5,634 nucleotides of DNA from Propionibacteriaceae bacterium UBA4569 (GCA_002387005.1 DGKN01000166.1:1-5634); one strand, 5' to 3'; shown: positions 1-5,634, counted from the stretch's first letter. Numbers and translations are program-made. The notes: generated from the sequence alone by a model not told the origin.

Positions 1-240
1 GACGGCGAGAACCGCTTCCTGCTGGCCAAAGCGATCGAGACCGCCGGCCGCCCGGTGCACCTGAGCGCCGAGGAGGTGGAGCATCTGCTGGCGCACCCGG
101 ATGAGTGCGACCTCGCCCTGCTCAGCGATGTCGAGTTCGAGGGTGGTTCGGCGGTGCTGGGCACCGGGCAGCTGGTCATCGAGCCAGCCCGGATCAGCGT
201 TGACGACATCCGTCCGACGCTCTACGTGTGGGAGCGCTGA
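1..240 (+). CDS. C-terminal part of an unrecognised protein (5' end outside window)
   Basis: The reading frame is open from base 1 to the TGA at 238-240 and gives the last 79 residues of a protein that begins upstream. A GTG at 55 could start a 61-residue peptide. Frame 1 is already open with typical high-GC coding composition before it, and no ribosome binding site precedes it, so a longer gene is more likely. The fragment is soluble and acidic, with no membrane segment. A helical, Glu/His/Leu-rich first half (around VEHLLAHPDE) is followed by a Gly/Val-rich stretch and a C-terminus ending in LYVWER. I do not recognise the family. It converges on the dehydrogenase gene across an 80-bp gap, so the two are not in one operon. 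Confidence 0.6.
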   Translation, partial: DGENRFLLAKAIETAGRPVHLSAEEVEHLLAHPDECDLALLSDVEFEGGSAVLGTGQLVIEPARISVDDIRPTLYVWER

Positions 241-320
241 CTCGGGTCATCCGGCCAACTGGACCACCAGCTGATCGAGCACTCTCCGAGCCTCCGGACG
301 GTCCCGAACTGGTCGAGAGG

Positions 321-1241
321 TCAGGGCGTCGGCATCCCGCCATTGACGTTGAGCGTCTCGCCGATCACATAGCTGGACTCCGGGGAGGCCAGGAAGACGT
401 AGGCCGGGGCAAGCTCCACCGGGTGGCCGGCTCGACCCAGCGGGGTGTCCTTGCCGAACTTCGGCAGCTTCTCGATCGGCTGGCCACCCTGCACCTGAAG
501 CGGCGTCCAGATCGGGCCGGGAGCCACGGCGTTCACCCGGATGCCCTTGGGCGCCAACTGCTGCGCCAGGCCCTTGGTGAAGTTGTTGATGCCGGCCTTG
601 GTGGTGGCGTAGTCGACGAGCGTCTCGGAGGGCTTGTAGGCCTGGATCGACGTCGTGTTGATGATCGTCGAGCCGGGCACCAGGTGCGGCAAGGCCGCCT
701 TGCTGATCCAGAACATCGCGGAGAGGTTGGTGTCCAGTGTCTGCTGGAACTGCTCGTCGGTGAGCTCCTCGAGACTCTCGACGGCCTTCTGGTGGCCCGC
801 ATTGTTGACGAGGATGTCCAGTCCACCGAGCTTCTCGACGGCCTGCGACACCAGTTCGCGACAGTTCTCCGCGCTGGTGATGTCCCCTGGCAGCGGCACG
901 GCAACGCGTCCCTCGGCCTCGACTAGTGCCTTGATCGTGTCGGCGTCCTCCTGCTCCTCGGGCAGGTAGCCGAAGGCGACGTCGGCACCCTCGCGGGCGA
1001 AGGCGATCACCACGGCGGCACCGATGCCGGAGTCACCGCCGGTGACCAGGGCCTTGCGCCCGGCCAGCCGTCCGAGGCCGCGGTAGGTCTTCTCGCCACG
1101 ATCGGGCTTCGGGGTGAGGTCGGCGTCGAGGCCGGGCTCTGGCTGCTGCTGCTCGGGGATGTCCAGGTCGGCGTAGGCGTCAACGGGGTTGGCAAAACTC
1201 AGCTGGGACTTCTCGGCCTGCTGGTGCATCTTCTCGGTCAC
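321..1241 (-). CDS. SDR family oxidoreductase, GSP39/YghA-like
   Basis: This is a predicted NAD(P)-dependent short-chain dehydrogenase of 306 residues, cytosolic, with unknown substrate. The Rossmann cofactor loop TGGDSGIG is at residues 67-74, NNAG at 146-149, and the active-site set is N172, S198, Y211 and K215 (YATTK). The PG turn after the catalytic helix is at 241-242. The roughly 55-residue N-terminal extension rich in Gln/Pro, leading into YRGLGRLAGR, is typical of the YghA / general stress protein 39 branch, whose members are close to this length. I chose the GTG at 1241 because GGAAAGGA lies 6 bases upstream of it. An in-frame ATG 20 codons earlier (1301) lacks such a site and would add an unconserved leader. 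Relatives are often stress-induced; I see no clear sigma-factor motif here. The gene diverges from the amidohydrolase gene across a 158-bp gap. Confidence 0.93.
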   Translation of the reverse strand: MTEKMHQQAEKSQLSFANPVDAYADLDIPEQQQPEPGLDADLTPKPDRGEKTYRGLGRLAGRKALVTGGDSGIGAAVVIAFAREGADVAFGYLPEEQEDADTIKALVEAEGRVAVPLPGDITSAENCRELVSQAVEKLGGLDILVNNAGHQKAVESLEELTDEQFQQTLDTNLSAMFWISKAALPHLVPGSTIINTTSIQAYKPSETLVDYATTKAGINNFTKGLAQQLAPKGIRVNAVAPGPIWTPLQVQGGQPIEKLPKFGKDTPLGRAGHPVELAPAYVFLASPESSYVIGETLNVNGGMPTP

Positions 1242-1247
1242 GGGTCG

Positions 1248-1255
1248 TCCTTTCC
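1248..1255 (-). promoter_or_regulatory. Shine-Dalgarno site that fixes the dehydrogenase start
   Basis: On the minus strand this reads GGAAAGGA and lies 6 bases before the GTG at 1241. It favours that GTG over the in-frame ATG at 1301, which would extend the protein by 20 residues. Confidence 0.7.
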
Positions 1256-1399
1256 GTATGGCGCGATCTGGGGTCGCGCTCGTCGAGATCCACGCTGCCA
1301 CGGGAGGGTCGTCAGGGCACCACCCGAAGGGCGGCGGGATTGTTCGCCGGACGCTGATTGGGCTGACCCCGGCTACGCCCGGGCGGCAATCTTCTCGGC

Positions 1400-2197
1400 A
1401 TGGACACCAGCGCGACCCCGCACTTCGAGTTCGTCGGCCAATGGGAGGGCCAGCTCGTCGCCACCTCGATCCACGCCGGACACGACCTGCGTCGCGAGGT
1501 GGCCGACCTGATGGTGCTGGATGAGGACGACCGCGTCCGCGAGGAAGATCCGTTCACCCACCTGATCGCGCAGCTGGTGCCGGCCAGGGTGCTGGTGAAC
1601 CGCTCCCGCTTCGAGGTGGACCTCAATCGCTCACGCGACAAGGCCGTCTACCAGCGTCCCGAGGACAGTTGGGGTCTGGACGTGTGGCGTGGCGGCGCCC
1701 TGCCCGACGACGTGACCGAGCGTTCCCGCGAGGAGCACGAGTTCTTCTACGCGGCCTTGGGTGAACGCCTGGACGAGGTTGCCGCGCGCGGCCCCTTCGT
1801 CCTGTACGACGTGCACTCCTACAACCACCGTCGCGACGGGGCAGAGGCGCCCGTCTCCCCGGAGCGGGAAAACCCGGAGGTCAACGTCGGCACCGGTTCG
1901 CTGGACCGGGAGCGCTTCGGCGGCGTCGTCGACGCCTTCATCGATTCGCTGTCCCAGGCCGAGGTGAGCTGGGGGCGGCTGGACGTCCGCGAGAACGTCC
2001 GCTTCCAGGGCGCGAACCTGTGCCGGTGGGTGCACGAGCGCTACCCCGGCGTGGGCGTCGGTCTGGCGTTGGAGTTCAAGAAGACCTTCATGGACGAGTG
2101 GACGGGCGAGGCCGACAAGCAGCGCATCGCCGAGCTGGCCGCCGCCCTGGCCGCCACGGGGGAACCGGTGATGGCGGCACTGGCCCAGGTGCGCTGA
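1400..2197 (+). CDS. N-formylglutamate amidohydrolase family protein
   Basis: This is a predicted zinc-dependent amidohydrolase of the N-formylglutamate amidohydrolase (FGase/HutG) fold, 265 residues and cytosolic. An N-terminal strand with SIHAGH (23-28) holds the first likely metal-binding His. It is followed by EEDPFTH (48-54), the conserved Arg/Asn segment NRSRFEVDLNRSR (67-79), the strand-plus-metal motif YDVHSYNH (136-143), NVGTGS (162-167) and LEFKK (224-228) with the likely catalytic Glu. No histidine-utilisation genes are adjacent, so a role in histidine breakdown is not supported. Family members of this branch often sit next to DUF1704 genes, as here, where the next gene starts 2 bases after the stop. 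The ATG at 1400 has no strong ribosome binding site, but homologous sequence begins soon after it. The protein looks intact although its partner is broken. The true substrate is unknown. Confidence 0.9.
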   Translation: MDTSATPHFEFVGQWEGQLVATSIHAGHDLRREVADLMVLDEDDRVREEDPFTHLIAQLVPARVLVNRSRFEVDLNRSRDKAVYQRPEDSWGLDVWRGGALPDDVTERSREEHEFFYAALGERLDEVAARGPFVLYDVHSYNHRRDGAEAPVSPERENPEVNVGTGSLDRERFGGVVDAFIDSLSQAEVSWGRLDVRENVRFQGANLCRWVHERYPGVGVGLALEFKKTFMDEWTGEADKQRIAELAAALAATGEPVMAALAQVR

Positions 2198-2199
2198 GC

Positions 2200-2964
2200 G
2201 TGCGTGCCTTCAGCCAGAACGACCGGCGCGTCGACGCGGAACTCGCGGCACTCGGCGACTCGCTGCGCTTCCTGCTCGACGTGACGCCGATGAATGCCTC
2301 CGAGGTGCGGGCACGATGGGTCGCTGGCGACCACTGCGAGCCCGACTTCGCCTACTGAGAGCTGTCCACCGACCCGGACGTGCTGGAGGCGGGCCTGGCG
2401 CGGATCGATGTCTACACGGTGGACGACCCGACGTTGCGCTCTTTGCTGGCCGCCAAGCACCGTGAGCTCACCCAGCAGGCGGAGGGGATGCGGGCCAGGA
2501 ACACGTCCGACTTCCTGCCGCTCGCGATCGAGCACTACGGAGCGGTGACGCCCGCGCTGCGCGACCTCGCCCGGCAGGTGATGGACGAGGTGCCACTGCC
2601 CGAGGCATCCGGCGACCCGGTCAGCGCCGAGGACTTCCTGGTGCTCGCACTGGCCGAGATCGACTGGTACCACCGGCAGGACCCGGATGTCGTCATGCAC
2701 GCCGAGATCCGCGGGGACGTCAGCGGGGTCATGGTCAGCCACGACACCCTGCTGGTGCCGAGCGGCAACCCCTGCACCGCCGACCGCGCCAATGCGCTGC
2801 TGTAGCACGAGGTCAGGACCCACCTGGTGACGCAGGTGAACGGATCCGCGCAGCAGATCACCTGTCTGGGCGGGGGTCTGGCTGGCTACGACGAGACCCA
2901 TCAAGGTGTCCATGAGCGCCCACTCCCGGGCGGTCTCCCCAACAAGGCCCTCGCCGCCCTCTGA
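2200..2964 (+). pseudogene. Decayed DUF1704 / QEGLP-motif protein gene (putative metallopeptidase)
   Basis: From a GTG at 2200, one continuous frame matches the DUF1704 ('flavohemoglobin expression-modulating QEGLP motif') family but is cut by TGA at 2356-2358 (codon 53) and TAG at 2803-2805 (codon 202), then ends at TGA 2962-2964. Family landmarks remain in order: LLDVTPMN (25-32), DDPTLRSLLAAKHREL (75-90), RNTSDF (100-105), EHYGAVTPAL (111-120) and GVMVS (176-180). Then come HEVRTH (203-208), where the zinc motif is normally HEVGTH, and GLAGYDE. The following QEGL signature is degraded to HQG. Homology stops about 50 residues after the zinc motif, while full-length members continue well over 100 residues more. 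No frameshift is needed. Translation was probably coupled to the amidohydrolase, with AGG ending 10 bases before the GTG. Eukaryotic members of the family are tubulin tyrosine carboxypeptidases; the bacterial role is unclear. Confidence 0.86.
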
Positions 2965-2993
2965 CCCTCGACGTCCACCGAGCGACCAGGGCA

Positions 2994-3025
2994 GTTCCCC
3001 GATCCTGTCGAGGGCCCCTCCGGCC
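2994..3025. repeat. Left copy of an imperfect direct repeat
   Basis: This 32-base segment begins GTTCCCC and ends GTCGAGGGCCCCTCCGGCC. It recurs at 3113-3145 with one extra G in the run before CCCC and several changes in the middle. It lies just after the last stop of the DUF1704 remnant and outside any gene. With the right copy it brackets the palindrome at 3032-3104. Confidence 0.75.
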
Positions 3026-3031
3026 AGACTC

Positions 3032-3104
3032 CGCCAAAACGTGCGTGTCAGAGCAATCCGGTCCCGCCACGGGACCGGATCCGACTGGGCCGCACGTTTT
3101 GGCG
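3032..3104. repeat. Nested perfect inverted repeat (two-tier palindrome)
   Basis: The outer arms CGCCAAAACGTGCG (3032-3045) and CGCACGTTTTGGCG (3091-3104) are exact reverse complements, 14 bp. Inside them, ATCCGGTCCCG (3056-3066) and CGGGACCGGAT (3070-3080) form an exact 11-bp stem with a CCA loop. The two tiers are separated by unpaired segments of 10 bases on each side (3046-3055 and 3081-3090). The structure lies between two convergent genes, so it could act as a two-way terminator. There is no T-run after either stem, and the two-tier form is more elaborate than a usual terminator. It could also be a REP-like or small non-autonomous mobile repeat. Confidence 0.85.
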
Positions 3105-3112
3105 AAAGGACC

Positions 3113-3145
3113 GTTCCCTGAGCTCGTCGAGGGGCCCCTCCGGCC
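3113..3145. repeat. Right copy of an imperfect direct repeat
   Basis: This is the second copy, 33 bases, beginning GTTCCCTGAGCTCGTCGAG and ending in the same CCCCTCCGGCC as the copy at 2994. Its core, CCTGAGCTCGTCGAGG, resembles the CCTGAGCTTGTCGAAGG-type sequence that is widely dispersed between genes in many bacterial, especially high-GC, genomes; that comparison is from memory. It ends 5 bases before the end of the HTH gene. Confidence 0.72.
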
Positions 3146-3150
3146 CGCTC

Positions 3151-3573
3151 CTAGAACAACCTGGGGCCCGCCAGCTGGCGCAACAGCTCGTCTCGGATCA
3201 TTTGGAACTGTGTCGGCAGTTCGACGCCCAGGTGGTCCAGGCTGACCAACAGCGCGGCGATCTGGGCGGGGGAGAGCTCTGGCGGAGCAGCGTGCCGGGT
3301 GACATCGAGCCAGACCCCACCCCGCGCACCACCACGCCCCCGCAGCGGGAGCCGGGCAGCGCGCAAATGTTCCAGGTCCCTCTCGATGGTCCGTTCGGAG
3401 ACCATCAAATCGCGCGCCAGCGCGTCCACCGGGCGAGGGTTCCCCTTGGCCTCCACCAGCAGCGCGACGAGCGCGTACTGCCGGGCCAATTGGCCCGTCG
3501 ATGGGCGGCGCGGTTGCTTGCGTCCGCTGCGATCGGGACGGGTGCGGGTGCGTACGCGCTGGTTGGCTGCCAC
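3151..3573 (-). CDS. Short HTH transcriptional regulator, WYL/DeoR-type N-terminus only
   Basis: This is a predicted DNA-binding protein of 140 residues. A basic Arg-rich tail (1-25) is followed by a winged HTH of the HTH_11/DeoR type (about 29-90). In it, VDALARDLMVSERTIERDLEHL (49-70) is the helix-turn-helix and the Gly-rich RGRGGARGGVWLD (78-90) the wing. LSPAQIAALLVSL (100-112) matches the start of the linker that leads into the WYL domain in YafY/PafBC-type regulators, but the protein stops about 28 residues later with no WYL domain. Such regulators usually run to about 320 residues, so this is either a truncated gene or a naturally short variant. The GTG at 3573 is chosen because GGGGGAG lies 9 bases upstream; longer in-frame starts overlap the ligase start region. 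It diverges from the ligase gene across 94 bp, so it may regulate the ligase or itself. The ligand is unknown. Confidence 0.75.
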   Translation of the reverse strand: MAANQRVRTRTRPDRSGRKQPRRPSTGQLARQYALVALLVEAKGNPRPVDALARDLMVSERTIERDLEHLRAARLPLRGRGGARGGVWLDVTRHAAPPELSPAQIAALLVSLDHLGVELPTQFQMIRDELLRQLAGPRLF

Positions 3574-3667
3574 CCGTCGATTCTCCCCCAAAGGCCAGCG
3601 GCCAGACCAGCTGCCCGCGCCCGGATGCCGTCCCACCCCGAGACGCCGCATGCGCAACACTCGTCCC
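3574..3667. promoter_or_regulatory. Shared divergent upstream region of HTH regulator and ligase genes
   Basis: This 94-bp region must hold the promoters of both genes. I see no convincing -10/-35 pair. Two GGCCAG hexamers in tandem (3593-3598 and 3600-3605) are the only small repeat noted, and they could be part of an operator. The function is inferred from gene layout only. Confidence 0.35.
3583..3589 (-). promoter_or_regulatory. Shine-Dalgarno site of the HTH gene
   Basis: On the minus strand this reads GGGGGAG, 9 bases before the GTG at 3573. It supports the short start over the upstream ATG at 3711, which would run into the ligase coding region on the other strand. Confidence 0.65.
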
Positions 3668-4594
3668 ATGACCCCGTCCCTGCGTCCGATGCTTGCCACG
3701 CCCGTCGCCACCGCGTCCGCGCTGCCCCTCGGCTGGCACTACGAGGTGAAGTGGGACGGGTACCGCGCCATCGCGTGCGTCGACAAGGGGTCCCTGCGGC
3801 TGGAGTCCCGCGGCGGGATCGATCTGGCACCCAACTATCCAGAACTCGGCGAAGTCGCCCAGCTGCTTGGTGGGCACGAGGCCGTGCTGGACGGTGAGGT
3901 CGTCGTCCTGGACGAACAGGGGCGCTCCTCCTTCGAGGGCCTGCAGACAAGGGGAAGGACGAAGGTGCCCGTGCACCTGATGCTGTTCGACCTGCTGTGG
4001 CTGGATGGCACCTCGCTGGTCGACCTGCCCTATCTGGAGCGGCGCGACTTCCTGACCGGGCTGGTCGGGGACGGCACCGCGCACGTCCACGTGCCGACCA
4101 CCTTCGGCGACGAGCGTGACTTCGCCCTGGAGGCATCCAGGCAGTTGGGGCTGGAAGGCGTGCTGGCCAAGCGTCCCGATGGTGCCTACCGGCCTGGGGC
4201 GCGGTCGGCTGACTGGCTGAAGTTCAAGCACGCCAATGCGCAGAGCGTCGTGGTGGTGGGCTGGTCCCCGGGGGAGAACCGGCGGGCCGGCACGGTCGGT
4301 TCGTTGGTGATGGCGGTGCAGTCGAAACAAGGACTGACCTGCATCGGACGCGTGGGCACCGGCTTCACGCAGGCGATGCTCGCCGAGGCGAAGGATATGT
4401 TGGCGCCGCTGGAGATCAAGGGTCCCACGGTGCCGGACGCGACGACCGCCGAGGCAAAGGGCGTGCACTGGGTGCGTCCGGAGCTCGTCGGTGAGGTGAA
4501 CTTCCTGTCCCGCACCAACAGCGGAAGGTTGCGCCATCCGTCCTGGCGGGGTTGGCGACCGGACGTGGACCCGGCCGACGTGTGGCCCGAATAG
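3668..4594 (+). CDS. Stand-alone ATP-dependent DNA ligase (LigD ligase-domain type)
   Basis: This is a predicted ATP-dependent DNA ligase of 308 residues that seals nicks through a covalent lysyl-AMP. Motif I is EVKWDGYR (26-33), with K28 the adenylated lysine. Motif III is LDGEV (74-78), IIIa FDLLWLDG (107-114), IV EGVLAKRPD (163-171) with E163, and V WLKFKH (183-188). An OB-fold domain from about residue 192 ends in the motif VI-like RHPSWRGWRPD (289-299). All nucleotidyltransferase motifs are present, so the enzyme looks active. It corresponds to the ligase module of LigD or the stand-alone LigC-type ligases of actinobacteria. No LigD polymerase or 3'-phosphoesterase module and no ku gene lie in the window, so a role in end joining or excision repair is inference. 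The ATG at 3668 puts SLRPMLATP near the N-terminus as in relatives. An in-frame ATG at 3650 would add six residues, and neither start has a strong ribosome binding site. Confidence 0.93.
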   Translation: MTPSLRPMLATPVATASALPLGWHYEVKWDGYRAIACVDKGSLRLESRGGIDLAPNYPELGEVAQLLGGHEAVLDGEVVVLDEQGRSSFEGLQTRGRTKVPVHLMLFDLLWLDGTSLVDLPYLERRDFLTGLVGDGTAHVHVPTTFGDERDFALEASRQLGLEGVLAKRPDGAYRPGARSADWLKFKHANAQSVVVVGWSPGENRRAGTVGSLVMAVQSKQGLTCIGRVGTGFTQAMLAEAKDMLAPLEIKGPTVPDATTAEAKGVHWVRPELVGEVNFLSRTNSGRLRHPSWRGWRPDVDPADVWPE

Positions 4595-4612
4595 TCCCTT
4601 GCCAACGGTTGG

Positions 4613-5005
4613 TCAGGCGGTCTCGTCGGGACGTCCGAAGGTGGCTGGATCGACTGGACGCAGCTTCTTCGGCAGCTTCTCCACCACGAGCAGGTAGCTC
4701 TCGGTCACCAGGTCGTCGAGCAGTTGTTCGTCGATGGTGCCGCCCGGATGCAGCGTGATCCAGTGGCGCTTGTTCATGTGGTAGCCGGGCGTGATGTCGG
4801 GATGGTTCTCGCGCAAGGCCTGGGCGTCCAGCGGCGCGGCCTTCAGGTTGGCGACCAGTTCACCGTCCAGTTTCGTGTGCAGGCAGAAGATCTTGCCTCG
4901 AACCGTGAATACGTCCCAGTCGTCCCCGAAGGGGTGCTCGAGTTCGGTGCCGGGTAGGTCGAGAGCCCGGTCGGCCGATCGGCGGTGCAGGGTTGGTCCG
5001 TCCAT
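4613..5005 (-). CDS. MmcQ/YjbR family protein
   Basis: This is a protein of 130 residues of the MmcQ/YjbR family, a small CyaY-like alpha/beta fold often listed as DNA-binding; its biological role is poorly defined. Family features are LEHPFGDDWDVFTVRGKIFC (22-41), the NLKAAP strand end (53-58), the signature ITPGYHMNKRHWITLH (71-86), and the C-terminal helix around DLVTESYLLVVEKLPKK (98-114). Length fits the family, and there is no signal peptide or membrane segment. The ATG at 5005 lies 7 bases after the stop of the DUF488 gene. The nearest purine-rich site (GAGG) is about a dozen bases away and lies inside the end of the upstream gene, so translation is probably coupled to it. It converges on the ligase gene with an 18-bp gap. 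Confidence 0.9.
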   Translation of the reverse strand: MDGPTLHRRSADRALDLPGTELEHPFGDDWDVFTVRGKIFCLHTKLDGELVANLKAAPLDAQALRENHPDITPGYHMNKRHWITLHPGGTIDEQLLDDLVTESYLLVVEKLPKKLRPVDPATFGRPDETA

Positions 5006-5012
5006 GGGCCCA

Positions 5013-5564
5013 TCAAACCTCAGGTGGGTAGGTGACGGTGGTGCCCTCGGCGTGGGCGAAGCTGGTCAGCTTCTCGTCGGAGGTCTTGCCCGGGCCCATG
5101 ATGTCGACGACGTGCACGCCGCGGACGATCAGCGCGTCGGCCACCATCGAGCGGTGGCAGCGCCACGGCACCGCCTCCGCGCACATGATCACGGTGCGTT
5201 GCTGCTCGGCTTCGGCGATGAGCTGGTCGATGGCGGACGCGAAGTCGGCGGTCTGCATGTAGTCCGCGTAGCCGCGGAAGGAGGCATTGCGCCAGCCCGT
5301 GTTGGGGGAGTCCTCGGTGGTGTGGCGCAGACCGCCGAGGCCCTTCGCGTGTTCGTACTCGATGTCGTGCTTGGGCATGGATTCGGCGAGCGCGCCCTGC
5401 CCGTACTGGGGGTTGTGCCGTGATCCGGGGACGCTGCGGATGTCGACCAGGCGCGTGATCTGGTGCTCCCGGAGCAATGCGACGAGCTCGTCGAGGGTCC
5501 GGGTGGAGTGGCCGATGGTCCACACGGTGGTCTGGTCGTCCGCTGATTGGTCCATGGGAGCCAT
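5013..5564 (-). CDS. DUF488 family protein
   Basis: This is a cytosolic protein of 183 residues of the DUF488 family, whose biochemical function is not established. The domain opens with TIGHSTRTLDEL (16-27). It contains DIRSVPGSRHNPQY (41-54), with the conserved Asp/Arg and Pro. RGYADYM is at 97-103, and MCAEAVPWRCHRSMVADAL (127-145) holds C128 and the C136-H137-R138 cluster. The Cys-rich segment is the family's most conserved part and may bind a metal or act catalytically; this is inference. The ATG at 5564 is preferred over the ATG at 5555 because GCGAGG ends 4 bases before it, while the second has none at a usual distance. It is first in a probable two-gene unit with the MmcQ/YjbR gene. 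The 70 bp upstream to the window edge should hold its promoter, but no clear motif is seen. Confidence 0.9.
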   Translation of the reverse strand: MAPMDQSADDQTTVWTIGHSTRTLDELVALLREHQITRLVDIRSVPGSRHNPQYGQGALAESMPKHDIEYEHAKGLGGLRHTTEDSPNTGWRNASFRGYADYMQTADFASAIDQLIAEAEQQRTVIMCAEAVPWRCHRSMVADALIVRGVHVVDIMGPGKTSDEKLTSFAHAEGTTVTYPPEV

Positions 5565-5634
5565 CGTGCCTCGCGTTCGCGGCGTACCGGCCCGAGTTGG
5601 CCGACAGGAAAATCGTTGGGCGTGACGGGCGTCG

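Noticed and set aside
228..926. Plus-strand open frame opposite the dehydrogenase gene
   Set aside because: It is antisense to a well-supported SDR gene with all catalytic residues, so its openness is a GC-bias effect.
1368..1383. Small hairpin CCCGG-N6-CCGGG upstream of the amidohydrolase gene
   Set aside because: The stem is only 5 bp in GC-rich DNA, with no T-run and no riboswitch-like conserved core; chance is likely.
2041..2913. Minus-strand open frame of 290 codons opposite the DUF1704 remnant
   Set aside because: The sequence is antisense to clearly recognisable DUF1704 and amidohydrolase coding DNA, is rich in Arg/Val/Gly, and matches no family I know.
2858..4537. Long minus-strand open frame (about 560 codons) over the ligase and HTH genes
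   Set aside because: It is a shadow of the ligase and HTH genes in high-GC DNA. It has low-complexity Arg/Gly/Pro-rich sequence and no family motif, and the ligase frame holds every expected catalytic motif.
4602..4612. CCAACGGTTGG palindrome between the ligase and MmcQ/YjbR stops
   Set aside because: A 5-bp stem with a 1-base loop is too short for a credible terminator, although its place in an 18-bp convergent gap is suggestive.
5484..5497. GAGCTCGTCGAGGG, an exact 14-base match to the right direct repeat core
   Set aside because: It lies within the DUF488 coding region and is explained by codons of the conserved TLDEL segment read on the other strand. It lacks the flanking CCCCTCCGGCC.
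5565..5634. Possible upstream gene end or promoter at the right window edge
   Set aside because: All three minus-strand frames stay open over 70 bp with no recognisable protein motif, and no clear -10/-35 pair is visible, so nothing can be called.

Overview
The window is high-GC DNA with short intergenic gaps, GTG starts next to ATG starts, and gene families typical of Actinomycetota. These include a stand-alone LigD-type ATP-dependent ligase, a GSP39/YghA-type dehydrogenase and a DeoR/WYL-type HTH regulator. I infer a high-GC actinobacterium and cannot support a genus. It looks like a chromosomal housekeeping/accessory stretch. I see no rRNA, tRNA, transposase, phage gene or CRISPR array.

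Layout, left to right. (1) The 3' end of an unrecognised plus-strand gene (1-240) converges on a complete minus-strand short-chain dehydrogenase (321-1241). (2) A 158-bp divergent gap leads to a plus-strand N-formylglutamate amidohydrolase-fold gene (1400-2197). Two bases later follows a decayed DUF1704 ('flavohemoglobin expression-modulating QEGLP motif') gene (2200-2964) with two internal nonsense codons, a mutated zinc motif and no C-terminal part. (3) A roughly 150-bp non-coding module (2994-3145) has two imperfect direct repeats of 32-33 bp bracketing a nested perfect inverted repeat. (4) A minus-strand HTH protein follows (3151-3573). It resembles the N-terminal third of a WYL-family regulator. 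It is divergent from a complete LigD-type DNA ligase domain protein (3668-4594). (5) A minus-strand pair, DUF488 then MmcQ/YjbR (5564 to 4613), has a 7-bp gap and probably forms one operon. It converges on the ligase gene.

Most genes here are single-gene or two-gene units. The amidohydrolase and DUF1704 were probably once co-transcribed partners, and the second is now broken. The ligase and HTH gene share an upstream region, so the HTH protein is a candidate regulator of the ligase, which is inference only.

The most interesting place is 2200-3573. Two convergent genes both appear to lack their 3' parts, and a palindromic repeat module lies exactly between the truncated ends. This fits an old repeat-associated deletion or rearrangement. 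I found no convincing new multi-gene system.
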